Positions 1 through 7,191 are shown, counted from the first letter of the stretch. The stretch: DNA of 13,368 bases from Bacteroidetes bacterium UBA6491 (GCA_002436505.1 DJML01000041.1:1-13368), one strand, 5' to 3'. The notes: generated from the sequence alone by a model not told the origin. Translations and numbers: made by a program.

Positions 1-279
1 ATTGTGGGACACCTCGCCCTGGTCCACGGCGCTACGATCGGAAACAATGTGCTGATCGGGATGCATGCGACCGTTCTAAACCACGCTGAAATAGGGGATT
101 TCACGATCATCGGGGCAAATGCCCTGGTGACCTCCAATACCAGGATCCCCCCTTACAGCCTCGTGCTTGGGAGTCCTGCCAAAATTGTGGGACAACTTAC
201 GGAAACCCAGATCGAATCTATAAAGAGGAACGCCGATGTTTATGTAAAGCTTGCTGCAGAATATCTGGCCAAAACCTGA
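1..279 (+). CDS. Gamma-carbonic-anhydrase-like hexapeptide-repeat protein, 3' part only
   Basis: The reading frame is open from the first base, so the gene begins outside the window and only about 92 C-terminal residues are visible. They show isoleucine/valine-rich hexapeptide repeats of the left-handed beta-helix fold (ATIGNN VLIGMH, AEIGDF TIIGAN), the GHLALVHG segment, and the terminal PPYSLVLGSPAKIV motif. This arrangement is characteristic of the YrdA/PaaY/gamma-carbonic-anhydrase family. The two histidines of GHLALVHG match two of the three zinc ligands of the family; the third would lie upstream of the window. Members are cytoplasmic trimers that bind a metal at subunit interfaces, and some hydrate CO2 while others have unknown substrates. 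Hydratase activity is therefore inference. The gene ends with TGA and 58 bp separate it from the next gene on the same strand, with no clear terminator. Confidence 0.85.
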   Translation: MVGHLALVHGATIGNNVLIGMHATVLNHAEIGDFTIIGANALVTSNTRIPPYSLVLGSPAKIVGQLTETQIESIKRNADVYVKLAAEYLAKT

Positions 280-337
280 TATGGCTCATATTTTCTGATT
301 AACTGTTTCTTGATATTTACAACTAAATATTTCATAT

Positions 338-799
338 ATGGACAAACTAGCATTTAAAAAAGAAGTTTTGGTCCAGGCTAGATTGAGGCAACAGGAGATC
401 ATCGATGATTTTAAAAGACGCATCAGTGAATTAAGAACCAGTAAGGCTCTTCTAAACGAGGATCAGTATGACCATGGCCAAATGTCAATGGATGAATCCA
501 ATTATATAATCATTGATGAACTTGCAGACGAACTGAATATGGTCAATAAGGAAATGGATTTTCTTAACAGAATGGAAGTAGGCGATCATTTGCATGAGAC
601 CGTAGCACCTGGTTCAGTGGTAATAACCGATAGAAAGATTTTCTATCCTTCAGTGAGTGTTGAGGATTTTGAGGCCAACGGGATTGACTTGTATGGCATT
701 TCTTTAAAAGCCCCACTCTACGAAATGATGAAGGGCAAAAGGTCAGGAGAAGAATTCGGTTTCAGAGGAGAACGGTATATTATAACTGATCTTTACTGA
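338..799 (+). CDS. GreA/GreB-family-like protein (transcription elongation factor homologue)
   Basis: The 153-residue protein is close to the usual GreA length of about 158. Residues 8-80 are charged and helical with heptad-like hydrophobic spacing, as expected for the N-terminal coiled-coil hairpin. Residues 85-153 form a small beta-rich domain ending with GISLKAPLYEMMKGKRSGEEFGFRGERYIITDLY-like features that match the FKBP-like C-terminal domain of Gre factors (S/A-P-L...GK..GD/E.....G....I). Gre factors insert the hairpin into the RNA polymerase secondary channel and stimulate transcript cleavage through acidic residues at the tip. Here the region around residues 40-53 has E41, D42, D45, D52 and E53, so an acidic tip is possible. 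Bacteroidota carry such Gre-like proteins beside a true GreA, and they are often misannotated in databases. Whether this one acts on RNA polymerase is inference. It converges on the DUF302 gene with only 14 bp between the stops. Confidence 0.7.
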   Translation: MDKLAFKKEVLVQARLRQQEIIDDFKRRISELRTSKALLNEDQYDHGQMSMDESNYIIIDELADELNMVNKEMDFLNRMEVGDHLHETVAPGSVVITDRKIFYPSVSVEDFEANGIDLYGISLKAPLYEMMKGKRSGEEFGFRGERYIITDLY

Positions 800-813
800 T
801 ACCCTTCACAAAA

Positions 814-1200
814 CTAAAGGCTTTTGATCACCTGTTGTAGTAATCCTTTTACTTCATGCCCAAAATGTTCCAGATCAGGATTATTGATAACGGACATGTT
901 CGTGACCGGATCAACGGCAGAGATCTCTATTTTTCCATTTCCGCTATCCTGTAACACTACATTACAAGGGAGGAATACGCCTACTTTATCTTCTTTCTGA
1001 AGCACCTGGTATGCAAAATTCGGGTTGCAGGCTCCAAGTATCCTGTATGGTTTGAAATCTACATCCAGTTTATTTTTTAATGTTGCCTGAATGTCGATCT
1101 CGGTAAGGACACCAAAACCGGCTTTCATAAGTTCTTCTTTGACTCTATCGATCGCTTCATCCATTGAACCTTTGATGGTGGTACTTATGTGGTAATTCAT
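814..1200 (-). CDS. DUF302 domain protein
   Basis: The protein has 128 residues, and nearly all of it is one DUF302 domain. The diagnostic parts are the N-terminal HISTTIKGSMDEAIDRVKEELMKAGFGVLTEIDIQATLK stretch in spirit (residues 4-42), the LGACNP motif with C58, and FLPCNVVLQ with C79, followed by a conserved acidic DP near residue 97. There is no signal peptide, so it should be cytoplasmic. DUF302 proteins have a compact alpha/beta fold and no settled biochemical activity. They are often found near redox, sulfur or metal genes, and the two conserved cysteines suggest redox or ligand binding; this is inference. It is transcribed away from the peroxiredoxin gene, so the 200-bp gap between them carries two divergent promoters. 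The ATG at 1200 gives the full domain. Confidence 0.85.
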   Translation of the reverse strand: MNYHISTTIKGSMDEAIDRVKEELMKAGFGVLTEIDIQATLKNKLDVDFKPYRILGACNPNFAYQVLQKEDKVGVFLPCNVVLQDSGNGKIEISAVDPVTNMSVINNPDLEHFGHEVKGLLQQVIKSL

Positions 1201-1202
1201 TT

Positions 1203-1247
1203 TGAACTGTGTTTATATTATTCTGCCAAATTAACAATTCTGAACTG
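1203..1247. repeat. Direct repeat TGAACTG upstream of the DUF302 start
   Basis: TGAACTG occurs at 1203-1209 and again at 1241-1247. The second copy is the spacer of a small palindrome, ATTCT-gaactg-AGAAT, at 1237-1252. Both lie in the leader or promoter region of the minus-strand DUF302 gene, so they could be operator half-sites. Seven-base repeats in AT-rich DNA arise by chance, so this is weak. Confidence 0.2.
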
Positions 1248-1346
1248 AGAATGTTGTATGATTTCTAAAAGGCCACTGGCAATAATGCTGTATCGTTTTA
1301 CCCTATTAAGCGATAGAAAAATGAAATACTGATACTTGTCCGAAAC

Positions 1347-1378
1347 TTTGACATGCCGGATTTTGAAATGTACTTTTG
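1347..1378 (+). promoter_or_regulatory. Bacteroidota-type promoter of the peroxiredoxin gene
   Basis: TTTG at 1347-1350 is followed after exactly 20 bases by TACTTTTG at 1371-1378. This matches the known Bacteroidota consensus TTTG-N19-21-TAnnTTTG at every fixed position. Transcription should begin near 1382, leaving a leader of roughly 18 bases before the ATG at 1401. The promoter overlaps an upstream in-frame ATG at 1353, which rules that codon out as the start. Confidence 0.8.
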
Positions 1379-1400
1379 CACTTCAAAAAAAAGAATCAAG

Positions 1401-2033
1401 ATGTCAGTATTAGTAGGAAAAAAAGCACCAAAATTCGCTGCACCTGCAGTGATCAACGGAGGTGAAGTAGTTGAAAATTTCTCTTTAGAGCAGTATCTGG
1501 GGGAAAAACATGTAGTGTTCTTCTTTTACCCGAAGGATTTCACATTTGTATGCCCGACCGAAATGCATGCATTTCAGGCAAAACTGGAAGAATTCAAAAG
1601 CCGCGGATGTGAGGTCGTAGCGTGTTCAACAGACACTCATGACACCCACTGGGGATGGTTGAACCTTGATAAGGCAGCCGGAGGCATCAAAGGAATAACA
1701 TATCCTATCGTTGCGGATTCTTCAAAGACCATTGCTATGAATTACGGGGTTTTGAACGGAGAATATGGTTACAATGACGAGAATGAGTGGACAGCAACCA
1801 GCAATATGATAGCTTACAGGGGCCTGTTCCTCATTGACAAAGATGGAGTGGTAAGGCACCAGATAGTGAATGACCTTCCCCTTGGAAGAAACGTTGACGA
1901 AGCGCTTCGCTACGTGGATGCATTGCAGCATTTTGAACAACACGGTGAGGTTTGCCCTGCCAACTGGGTTAAAGGTGACGACGCCATGGTTGAAACTCAT
2001 GAAGCCGTAGCTGACTATCTGGCAACTCATTAA
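1401..2033 (+). CDS. Typical 2-Cys peroxiredoxin (AhpC/Prx1 class)
   Basis: The protein reduces hydrogen peroxide and alkyl hydroperoxides in the cytoplasm. With the start at 1401 it has 210 residues. FYPKDFTFVCPTE carries the peroxidatic cysteine C51 with the P-x3-T/S-x2-C pattern, R140 lies in AYRGLFLID, and HGEVCPANW carries the resolving cysteine C185. The AhpC-TSA domain covers about residues 4-140 and the C-terminal 1-cysPrx_C segment about 160-200. The stretch around 119-136 (GEYGYNDENEWTATSN) is an insertion compared with short Prx1 proteins. An in-frame ATG at 1353 would add 16 residues but lies inside the promoter, so it was rejected. An A-rich leader replaces a Shine-Dalgarno sequence. 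The gene stands alone between its own promoter and a strong terminator. The electron donor (AhpF, thioredoxin or other) is not visible. Confidence 0.95.
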   Translation: MSVLVGKKAPKFAAPAVINGGEVVENFSLEQYLGEKHVVFFFYPKDFTFVCPTEMHAFQAKLEEFKSRGCEVVACSTDTHDTHWGWLNLDKAAGGIKGITYPIVADSSKTIAMNYGVLNGEYGYNDENEWTATSNMIAYRGLFLIDKDGVVRHQIVNDLPLGRNVDEALRYVDALQHFEQHGEVCPANWVKGDDAMVETHEAVADYLATH

Positions 2034-2054
2034 TCACCAGATATAAATAATTAT

Positions 2055-2090
2055 AAAGGTCTGTTTCATTGAGAAACGGACCTTTTTTTT
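2055..2090 (+). terminator. Intrinsic terminator of the peroxiredoxin gene
   Basis: A 13-bp stem with one G-U pair is formed by bases 2055-2067 and 2073-2085, with a five-base loop (ATTGA). The distal arm runs directly into a run of eight T at 2083-2090. It lies about 20 bases after the peroxiredoxin stop, so it should isolate this gene from the HEAT-cyclophilin gene that follows. Confidence 0.9.
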
Positions 2091-2118
2091 ATTGTAAAAT
2101 TCTGTAATCCTTTACTCA

Positions 2119-2154
2119 ATTGACCTTCAGGTTCGGTAAAATTTACCATTTTCG
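2119..2154 (+). promoter_or_regulatory. Possible promoter of the HEAT-cyclophilin gene
   Basis: ATTG at 2119-2122 is followed after 21 bases by TACCATTTTCG at 2144-2154, a loose version of the Bacteroidota -33/-7 pair. The box ends only five bases before the ATG at 2160. The string TACCATTTTCGCATCTATG is strikingly similar to the sequence in front of rsmE, TATCATTTTTGCATCCTATG. A promoter is expected here because a terminator lies just upstream. Confidence 0.4.
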
Positions 2155-2159
2155 CATCT

Positions 2160-4136
2160 ATGAGAAAAATACTTTCATTTCTAGCGATCGTCGTTCTGTT
2201 CCTGGCCGCTTCCTGTTCAAAGAAAATCACGGACGAGACCAGTGATAATGAAAAATATTACGCCGATGAAAAGTTAATGAAGATTGCTCAGCTTCAGGAT
2301 CGCAGGGAAACCGACAGCCTCATCCCTTACCTGAAAGCTAAAAAAGAAATATACCGTACCCGTACTGCAGTAGCTCATGGCACTATTCGTGACCCCAGGG
2401 CACTGCCGTACCTTTTCCTTATGTTGCAGACTGACAACGAACTATTGCCAAGAGTTGCAGCAGCATGGGCCATTGGACAGATCGGGGATGAATCAGCTGT
2501 TCCTGACCTGCTAAAAGCCTCATCACTTGAATTGAACTACAATGTTCTGGCGGAGATCATGGAAGCAATAGGCAAATGTGCCAATGCAGAAGCCATTGAT
2601 TTTTTAAGAAAATTTGATAATTCGGATGCCACTTTGCAAGCCGGCCATGCTGCTGGTATGTTTCGATCAATGTTCAAAACAGGAATGGATTCTGTGCTTA
2701 TACAACGGGCATTTACATACCTGATGGATGACCGCGACGGAAGAGCGGATTTCTATGCTGCGCATTACCTGGCGCGAAGCAAGTCTGAATTTGATCAGGA
2801 AACCATCATTAAATTATTAGAAGTATTGCTGGCATCACCAAATAGCGAGACCAAATGTGCCATCATCAGCTGTCTGGGATATTCCAGGCTCAATCAACTA
2901 CCGATCCAGGAGATCATCAAGAACGCTTCAGACGTATCCGAGAAGATCGAAACCATAAAATTGATCACGTCTATTAGGAATCCTGCATTTGACCGAAGAA
3001 AAATGTTCGCTGAAGCTATTGAAAATTGGGCTACAGACAATGACGGAGTAGACTTTAAACTACGCGGCTATGAATTCGCGATCGCCGCCGGCACCGGCGA
3101 ACTTTTCAATACAGACATGAAATACCCTCCGGTGCAGAGCATGTCAAATAATGAATTGATCGTCCTTTCACACGGCATGCTTTTAAATAGAGACGATAAA
3201 AAGATAAATGATCATCTGAAGGGCATTTTTAACAGTGGAGATCTAACCATCTATGAAATGGCCAGAGCCATCGATGCAGTTGCAACGTCCCGTTCAAATT
3301 ACAATTGGATCAGAAGTACATTACTTAACGAAAGCCTTCATTCTGTCGTTAGATATCATGCACTTGACGCACTTTTAAAAATGGATCTCAGTGCCTGTAA
3401 ATGTGAATATGAATATTCGGATTACTTCACCCTCATTGATTATGGACTACGTTCTGGAGACATGGCGCTGCAGTCCCTTGCTTCCATTGCCATTACTTCC
3501 GATAAGTTCAGAAATCCTTATACCCCATCTGACCTCTCCTCTCTGATACAGCTACTGGATTCGGTGATAGCCTCCAAGGATCTGCCAAGGGAAACCGAGA
3601 CCTGGTTTGATCTGCAAAAAGCGCATTCAGTGCTCACAGGTAAACCCTTTAATTTCACAAATCCGACTTTCAATCACCCCGTAAACTGGGAGGAAGTTTT
3701 AGCAATACCTGAAAATCAAAAGGTAAGGATATCTACTACCAAGGGAGAGATCGTCCTAAGATGTTTTGTTAAATATGCCCCGGGTTCAGTGTGGAATTTC
3801 CTGAAACTCGTGGATGAAGGATTTTACGACGGAAAAAACTTTCACAGGGTTGTGCCAAATTTCGTTATCCAGGGTGGCTGCCCTCGCGGTGACGGCTGGG
3901 GAGCACTGAACTGGTCCCAGCGATCAGAACTGTCACCAAAACTGCCCTTTAATGAAGGATCTGTGGGCCTTGCCTCCGTTGGACCGGATACGGAAGGTGT
4001 GCAATTCTTTATCACTCATCTTCCTGCTCCACACCTCGATGGAAGATATTCAGTATTTGCCACTGTTATTGATGGAATGGATGTGGTAAACAAGATATCC
4101 GTTGGTGATAAAATTATTAAGATTGCCAGAGAATAG
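2160..4136 (+). CDS. Lipoprotein with HEAT repeats and a C-terminal cyclophilin-type peptidyl-prolyl isomerase domain
   Basis: The protein has 658 residues. Residues 1-19 are a lipoprotein signal peptide ending in the lipobox LAASC, with C19 as the lipidated residue. Residues about 60-500 are alpha-helical with HEAT/PBS-type repeats, clearest at 66-120 (AVAHGTIRDPRALPYL, VAAAWAIGQIGDESAV). Residues about 520-655 are a cyclophilin domain: FHRVVPNFVIQGG gives R563, F568 and Q571 (R55, F60 and Q63 of human CypA), VQFFIT gives Q615 and F617, and HLDGRYSVF follows with H625 at the place of human W121, common in bacterial forms. All main active-site residues are therefore present. It should act at the periplasmic face of a membrane, with the HEAT part probably holding partner or client proteins; this is inference. 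An M61 peptidase gene follows on the same strand after 80 bp. The start is the only ATG that gives a proper signal peptide. Confidence 0.92.
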   Translation: MRKILSFLAIVVLFLAASCSKKITDETSDNEKYYADEKLMKIAQLQDRRETDSLIPYLKAKKEIYRTRTAVAHGTIRDPRALPYLFLMLQTDNELLPRVAAAWAIGQIGDESAVPDLLKASSLELNYNVLAEIMEAIGKCANAEAIDFLRKFDNSDATLQAGHAAGMFRSMFKTGMDSVLIQRAFTYLMDDRDGRADFYAAHYLARSKSEFDQETIIKLLEVLLASPNSETKCAIISCLGYSRLNQLPIQEIIKNASDVSEKIETIKLITSIRNPAFDRRKMFAEAIENWATDNDGVDFKLRGYEFAIAAGTGELFNTDMKYPPVQSMSNNELIVLSHGMLLNRDDKKINDHLKGIFNSGDLTIYEMARAIDAVATSRSNYNWIRSTLLNESLHSVVRYHALDALLKMDLSACKCEYEYSDYFTLIDYGLRSGDMALQSLASIAITSDKFRNPYTPSDLSSLIQLLDSVIASKDLPRETETWFDLQKAHSVLTGKPFNFTNPTFNHPVNWEEVLAIPENQKVRISTTKGEIVLRCFVKYAPGSVWNFLKLVDEGFYDGKNFHRVVPNFVIQGGCPRGDGWGALNWSQRSELSPKLPFNEGSVGLASVGPDTEGVQFFITHLPAPHLDGRYSVFATVIDGMDVVNKISVGDKIIKIARE

Positions 4137-4171
4137 GTCGTCCTGCGCTGCTGTCTCTCCATGCAAATGGT

Positions 4172-4179
4172 TAAATTTG
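4172..4179 (+). promoter_or_regulatory. -7 box TAAATTTG upstream of the M61 peptidase gene
   Basis: TAAATTTG matches TAnnTTTG exactly and lies 37 bases before the ATG at 4217. The -33 position (GCTG at 4147-4150, 21 bases upstream) matches poorly. The M61 gene may thus have its own start of transcription in addition to read-through from the HEAT-cyclophilin gene. Confidence 0.45.
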
Positions 4180-4216
4180 CCTTTCTTCACTAATGCTGAA
4201 GTAAATCCCATTATTT

Positions 4217-5965
4217 ATGATCCAATCCAAAAACCTTGTAAAAGGCGCAATTCATTACCAAATTTCTTTCCCAAATGCCAATCTTCATTACGCCACGGTC
4301 CAGATCACTGCTGAAACAAAAGGGGCGGAACATGTAGATTTCAGTATGCCGGTATGGACCCCGGGTTCATATATGGTAAGGGAATTTTCACAACATGTGG
4401 ATTCCTTTTTCGTAAAAGAGGATGAATTGGAAACAACCAGGCTGAATAAAAACACCTGGCGGGTGAATGCCAATGGAAAGGATTTGGTGAGCATTGAATA
4501 CGAAGTATATTCGTTTACGGTCTCTGTAAGACACAGTTATGTGGATGAACAGTATGCTTTCATTCATGGTGTCAGCACCTTCATGTGTATAAATGGTCGT
4601 GAGGACGAAAAGATCGTACTTTCTTTTGATCCGCTCAGGCACTGGAAAAATATTGAAGTAGCACTTCCAAAAAATCCGGACAGGGAGAACTCTTTTCATT
4701 GTGAAAATTTTGACCTGCTTGCGGATTCGCCCGTAGCGCTCGGAAATTTTGAAGTCCTGACCTATGAGTCCGGGAACCTTCCTCACCGTGTAATAATGAT
4801 GGGCAATGGCCATTACGATCCTGTTAAGATCGTAGAAGATTTTAAAAAGATCGGTGATGTTGAAGTGGAAATATTTAAGGAACACCCTTCTTCTCCGCAT
4901 TTCATTCATTTTGTTCAGAATGTTGAAAGCGGCGGCGGTGGCCTGGAACACCTGAATTGTCAGACAAGCCAGGTTGTAAGGACCGCTTACAAGGACGAAG
5001 AGAAATATGTCAAATTTCTTGGCTTGATCGCCCATGAGCAATTTCACCTGTGGAATGTCAAGCGAATCAGACCGATTGAACTGGGGCCGTTCAACTACAA
5101 TGAGGAAAACTACAGCAAACAGTTGTGGGTCGCTGAAGGTATCACATCGTACTATGATGATCTTGTTTTGCTAAGATCCGCCATACATACAGAGGATTCC
5201 TATTTTAAAGAGATAGCTAGTAACATAAATCGCCTGCAAAACACGCCGGGCAGAAAGTTCATGTCACTGGAAGAATCCAGCTTAACCGCCTGGATAAAAT
5301 TTTACCGCAGCAATGAGAATTCCGGGAACACTGCCATTTCTTATTACAACAAGGGCATGCTTGTGACCATGGCTCTTGATCTTGAAATTCTACAACGTAC
5401 AAATGGTGAGAAATCTATGGATGATGTTCTTCGCGCACTGTATGCATTCTACAAAAAGGAAGACAGAGGCTTTACGATTGAAGAATTCTGGGGAATAGTA
5501 GAAAACACCGTAGGTTCAGCATTTGGTGATTTCTACAGAAAATACGTGGTCTCCACAGATGAAATAGATTACAACCTGTATCTCAACTATGTCGGAATTC
5601 AACTGGAAGATGAAAATTCAGACAAGCCTATCCCCTGGTTGGGAATAGCCACTAAAGAAGAAAAAGGGCGTTGCATGATCACTTCAGTAACTGCCGAGAG
5701 TTCAGGTCTCAAAGCCGGTCTTAGTGTGAACGATGAACTGATAGCTCTGAATAATTTCAGGGTTTCTGGAGATGGAAAGGACGACATCAAGATTTTGACC
5801 ATTGGTGCAGAGGTTGCAGTGACTATTGCCAGAAACGGAGAAATATCAACGGTAAAGGTAATGGTTCAACAGGACCCTGAGGTTAAATTCAAACTTGTTT
5901 CAGTTGATTCCCCAACGGAAGAGCAGGCAAAATTAAAGGCAGTATGGTTGAGCAACAGACCATAA
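4217..5965 (+). CDS. M61-family aminopeptidase with C-terminal PDZ domain
   Basis: The protein has 582 residues. An N-terminal beta-rich domain (about 1-170) is followed by the M61 catalytic domain. GGGGLEH at 239-245 is the family's glycine-rich substrate-binding loop. The gluzincin motif HEQFH lies at 273-277 (zinc ligands H273 and H277, catalytic E274), and the third ligand is E307 in WVAEGITSYYDD. A PDZ domain covers about 473-552 (WLGIA, then SGLKAGLSVNDELIALN). Family members such as glycyl aminopeptidase remove N-terminal residues, often glycine or alanine, from peptides; specificity here is inferred only. No signal peptide is visible: the first residues MIQSKNLVKGAIHYQISFP run straight into the first beta strands. 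It may therefore be cytoplasmic unlike secreted relatives. It follows the HEAT-cyclophilin gene after 80 bp and converges on the DinB-like gene with 32 bp between. Confidence 0.93.
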   Translation: MIQSKNLVKGAIHYQISFPNANLHYATVQITAETKGAEHVDFSMPVWTPGSYMVREFSQHVDSFFVKEDELETTRLNKNTWRVNANGKDLVSIEYEVYSFTVSVRHSYVDEQYAFIHGVSTFMCINGREDEKIVLSFDPLRHWKNIEVALPKNPDRENSFHCENFDLLADSPVALGNFEVLTYESGNLPHRVIMMGNGHYDPVKIVEDFKKIGDVEVEIFKEHPSSPHFIHFVQNVESGGGGLEHLNCQTSQVVRTAYKDEEKYVKFLGLIAHEQFHLWNVKRIRPIELGPFNYNEENYSKQLWVAEGITSYYDDLVLLRSAIHTEDSYFKEIASNINRLQNTPGRKFMSLEESSLTAWIKFYRSNENSGNTAISYYNKGMLVTMALDLEILQRTNGEKSMDDVLRALYAFYKKEDRGFTIEEFWGIVENTVGSAFGDFYRKYVVSTDEIDYNLYLNYVGIQLEDENSDKPIPWLGIATKEEKGRCMITSVTAESSGLKAGLSVNDELIALNNFRVSGDGKDDIKILTIGAEVAVTIARNGEISTVKVMVQQDPEVKFKLVSVDSPTEEQAKLKAVWLSNRP

Positions 5966-5997
5966 ATTAAACTGTTTTCAATTTCCGATTCACCAGA

Positions 5998-6576
5998 TCA
6001 CTTCTTCAGCAACTCAAAATTTTCGATCCACGGACCTATCTGTTGCGTATATCCTTTGGCAAGGACTCTTGACATTTGGCTGATGTGTGAAAGATCGTGG
6101 CAGGCCCAGGTGGCTAGCAACTGACTGAGGGTTACTTCTCCAAGTTTAGGATGTATGCCTATCCACGTCAGATTTTCCTGTTCGATATTAAAATTATAAA
6201 GGGCCCATAGGTTTTTCCTTCGGAGCGCCTCAAATTCATTGAGCAGTTGCTCAGGGATCGTGTGGTGTTCAAGGTAGCTTTTATGGCCGCCAAGATCAAA
6301 AGGTTCAAATTTCAGGTCACCGATCTGATTAACGATGATACCTACACGTCGTATCCAGTCTTCACGCTCACCCTGTATCAGGTGTGCAAGGATCTCCATT
6401 GAGCTCCAGGTGTTTTCTCCTTCATTCTGATTAAGTATCTCAAGAGGAATTCCTTTCATCAGCGCATTTAAAACTCTGGGCGTCCGGTCAAGTATCCTGA
6501 TGACCTGCGGCAGGTCAAGATCACTTGGGATCGTGCTTTTCTTTTTAACTTCTTCGGCTTGGCTTTTCGTAGGCAT
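5998..6576 (-). CDS. DinB-superfamily metal-binding protein
   Basis: The 192-residue protein has the four-helix DinB/YfiT fold signature. H65 in EILAHLIQGE and the pair H160/H164 in ACHDLSHISQMSRVLA are the usual three histidine ligands for a divalent metal. The C-terminal GPWIENFELL is typical of a DinB_2 subgroup in Bacteroidota. The first 15 residues are lysine-rich and likely disordered. DinB-like proteins are linked to thiol transfer with bacillithiol or mycothiol, or have unknown roles. The name comes from a damage-inducible Bacillus gene and does not mean DNA polymerase IV. The reaction here is unknown. It is cytoplasmic, with no signal or membrane segment. It lies 65 bp downstream of the small secreted protein gene on the same strand, with a hairpin in the gap. 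Confidence 0.85.
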   Translation of the reverse strand: MPTKSQAEEVKKKSTIPSDLDLPQVIRILDRTPRVLNALMKGIPLEILNQNEGENTWSSMEILAHLIQGEREDWIRRVGIIVNQIGDLKFEPFDLGGHKSYLEHHTIPEQLLNEFEALRRKNLWALYNFNIEQENLTWIGIHPKLGEVTLSQLLATWACHDLSHISQMSRVLAKGYTQQIGPWIENFELLKK

Positions 6577-6596
6577 GGGGACTTATTTATTATTTC

Positions 6597-6633
6597 AACC
6601 TGACTTCTTAACTAAAGTTGTCAGGGTTTTTTT
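6597..6633 (+). terminator. Terminator-like hairpin in the gap between two minus-strand genes
   Basis: CCTGAC at 6599-6604 pairs with GTCAGG at 6620-6625, enclosing a 15-base loop, and seven T (6627-6633) follow one base after. The T-run is on the plus strand, while both flanking genes are on the minus strand. Read on the minus strand the hairpin has only a poor T-tract. It may stop antisense transcription entering the upstream gene, or act in both directions. Confidence 0.4.
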
Positions 6634-6641
6634 ACTGTCGA

Positions 6642-7178
6642 TCAATGAAACCAGTCTTTCACCAGCTCACGGATCGCTTCTTCATTGTTTTCAATGTCGG
6701 ATATCAACTTCTCAAGTTTTTTATCCTTTCTCCACACGGAATGATCCTGATAAGCATTAACAATAGCAGTCATGCCTGCTATGTTGCCCTCTATCAGGTC
6801 ATCCCTCTCATTCTCAATTGCGTCTTTGACCCACCCTGCCATAAAATAAATCAGCAGGCTTGAATTCTTCTTGTGAATGTAACTAAATGCCTCAGGCCTG
6901 ATAGTTAATGTGTAATCAGGTGTTCCTGCTACCCATTTCAACAACCAGGACGAAGCTTTGTTCCAATCATCTCCGCTGTTCACCGAAGAAGTTGAGAGTA
7001 TAAAAGTGGCACATTTTACTATGTCATTTTCATAGTTCCCATAGTCCGCAGGATCAGAGAATTCAAAGTCCTCCGATACCGGAACCTGATAACTTTGTGC
7101 TTTCCCCATTAGCACCACTCCGGTTATCAAGAACAAGGTTAAGAACGTGGTTAATCTTACACGTGTTAGTTGGTTCAT
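6642..7178 (-). CDS. Small secreted protein of unknown function
   Basis: I do not recognise a named domain. With the start at 7178 the protein has 178 residues. Residues 1-28 form a clear Sec signal peptide: positive n-region MNQLTRVR, hydrophobic TTFLTLFLITGVVLM, cleavage likely after GKAQ. The mature part is about 150 residues and mostly helical. It has recognisable blocks DFEFSDPADYGNYENDIVK, WLLKWVAGTPDYTLTI, LIYFMAGWVKDAIEN and WRKDKKLEKLI. From memory, similar unnamed secreted proteins with an F-x-F-x-x-P-x-D-Y block and an FMAGW block occur in other Bacteroidota; this recollection was not checked. A longer frame begins at 7229, but the added 17 residues lack codon sense, cover the -7 box at 7184-7191 and spoil the signal peptide. 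No cysteine pair or catalytic motif is seen. Confidence 0.75.
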   Translation of the reverse strand: MNQLTRVRLTTFLTLFLITGVVLMGKAQSYQVPVSEDFEFSDPADYGNYENDIVKCATFILSTSSVNSGDDWNKASSWLLKWVAGTPDYTLTIRPEAFSYIHKKNSSLLIYFMAGWVKDAIENERDDLIEGNIAGMTAIVNAYQDHSVWRKDKKLEKLISDIENNEEAIRELVKDWFH

Positions 7179-7183
7179 GAATA

Positions 7184-7191
7184 CAAAACTA
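7184..7191 (-). promoter_or_regulatory. -7 box TAGTTTTG directly before the small secreted protein gene
   Basis: On the minus strand TAGTTTTG is a full match to TAnnTTTG, and TTTC lies 19 bases upstream as a 3-of-4 match to the -33 element. Only five bases separate the box from the ATG at 7178, so the transcript would start within a few bases of the start codon. Confidence 0.6.

Noticed and set aside
1285..1332. A 15-codon frame in the gap before the peroxiredoxin promoter
   Set aside because: It is very short, ends upstream of the mapped promoter elements, and has no coupling to any gene.
1353..1400. Earlier ATG for the peroxiredoxin
   Set aside because: It lies between the -33 and -7 elements of a near-perfect promoter, so it would not be in the transcript.
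4102..4314. A 70-codon plus-strand frame spanning the HEAT-cyclophilin/M61 junction
   Set aside because: It overlaps both real genes in another frame and its product resembles nothing.
4388..5047. A 219-codon open frame on the minus strand inside the M61 gene
   Set aside because: It is fully antisense to a gene with intact catalytic motifs, has no family resemblance, and its composition is that of a reverse-complement shadow.
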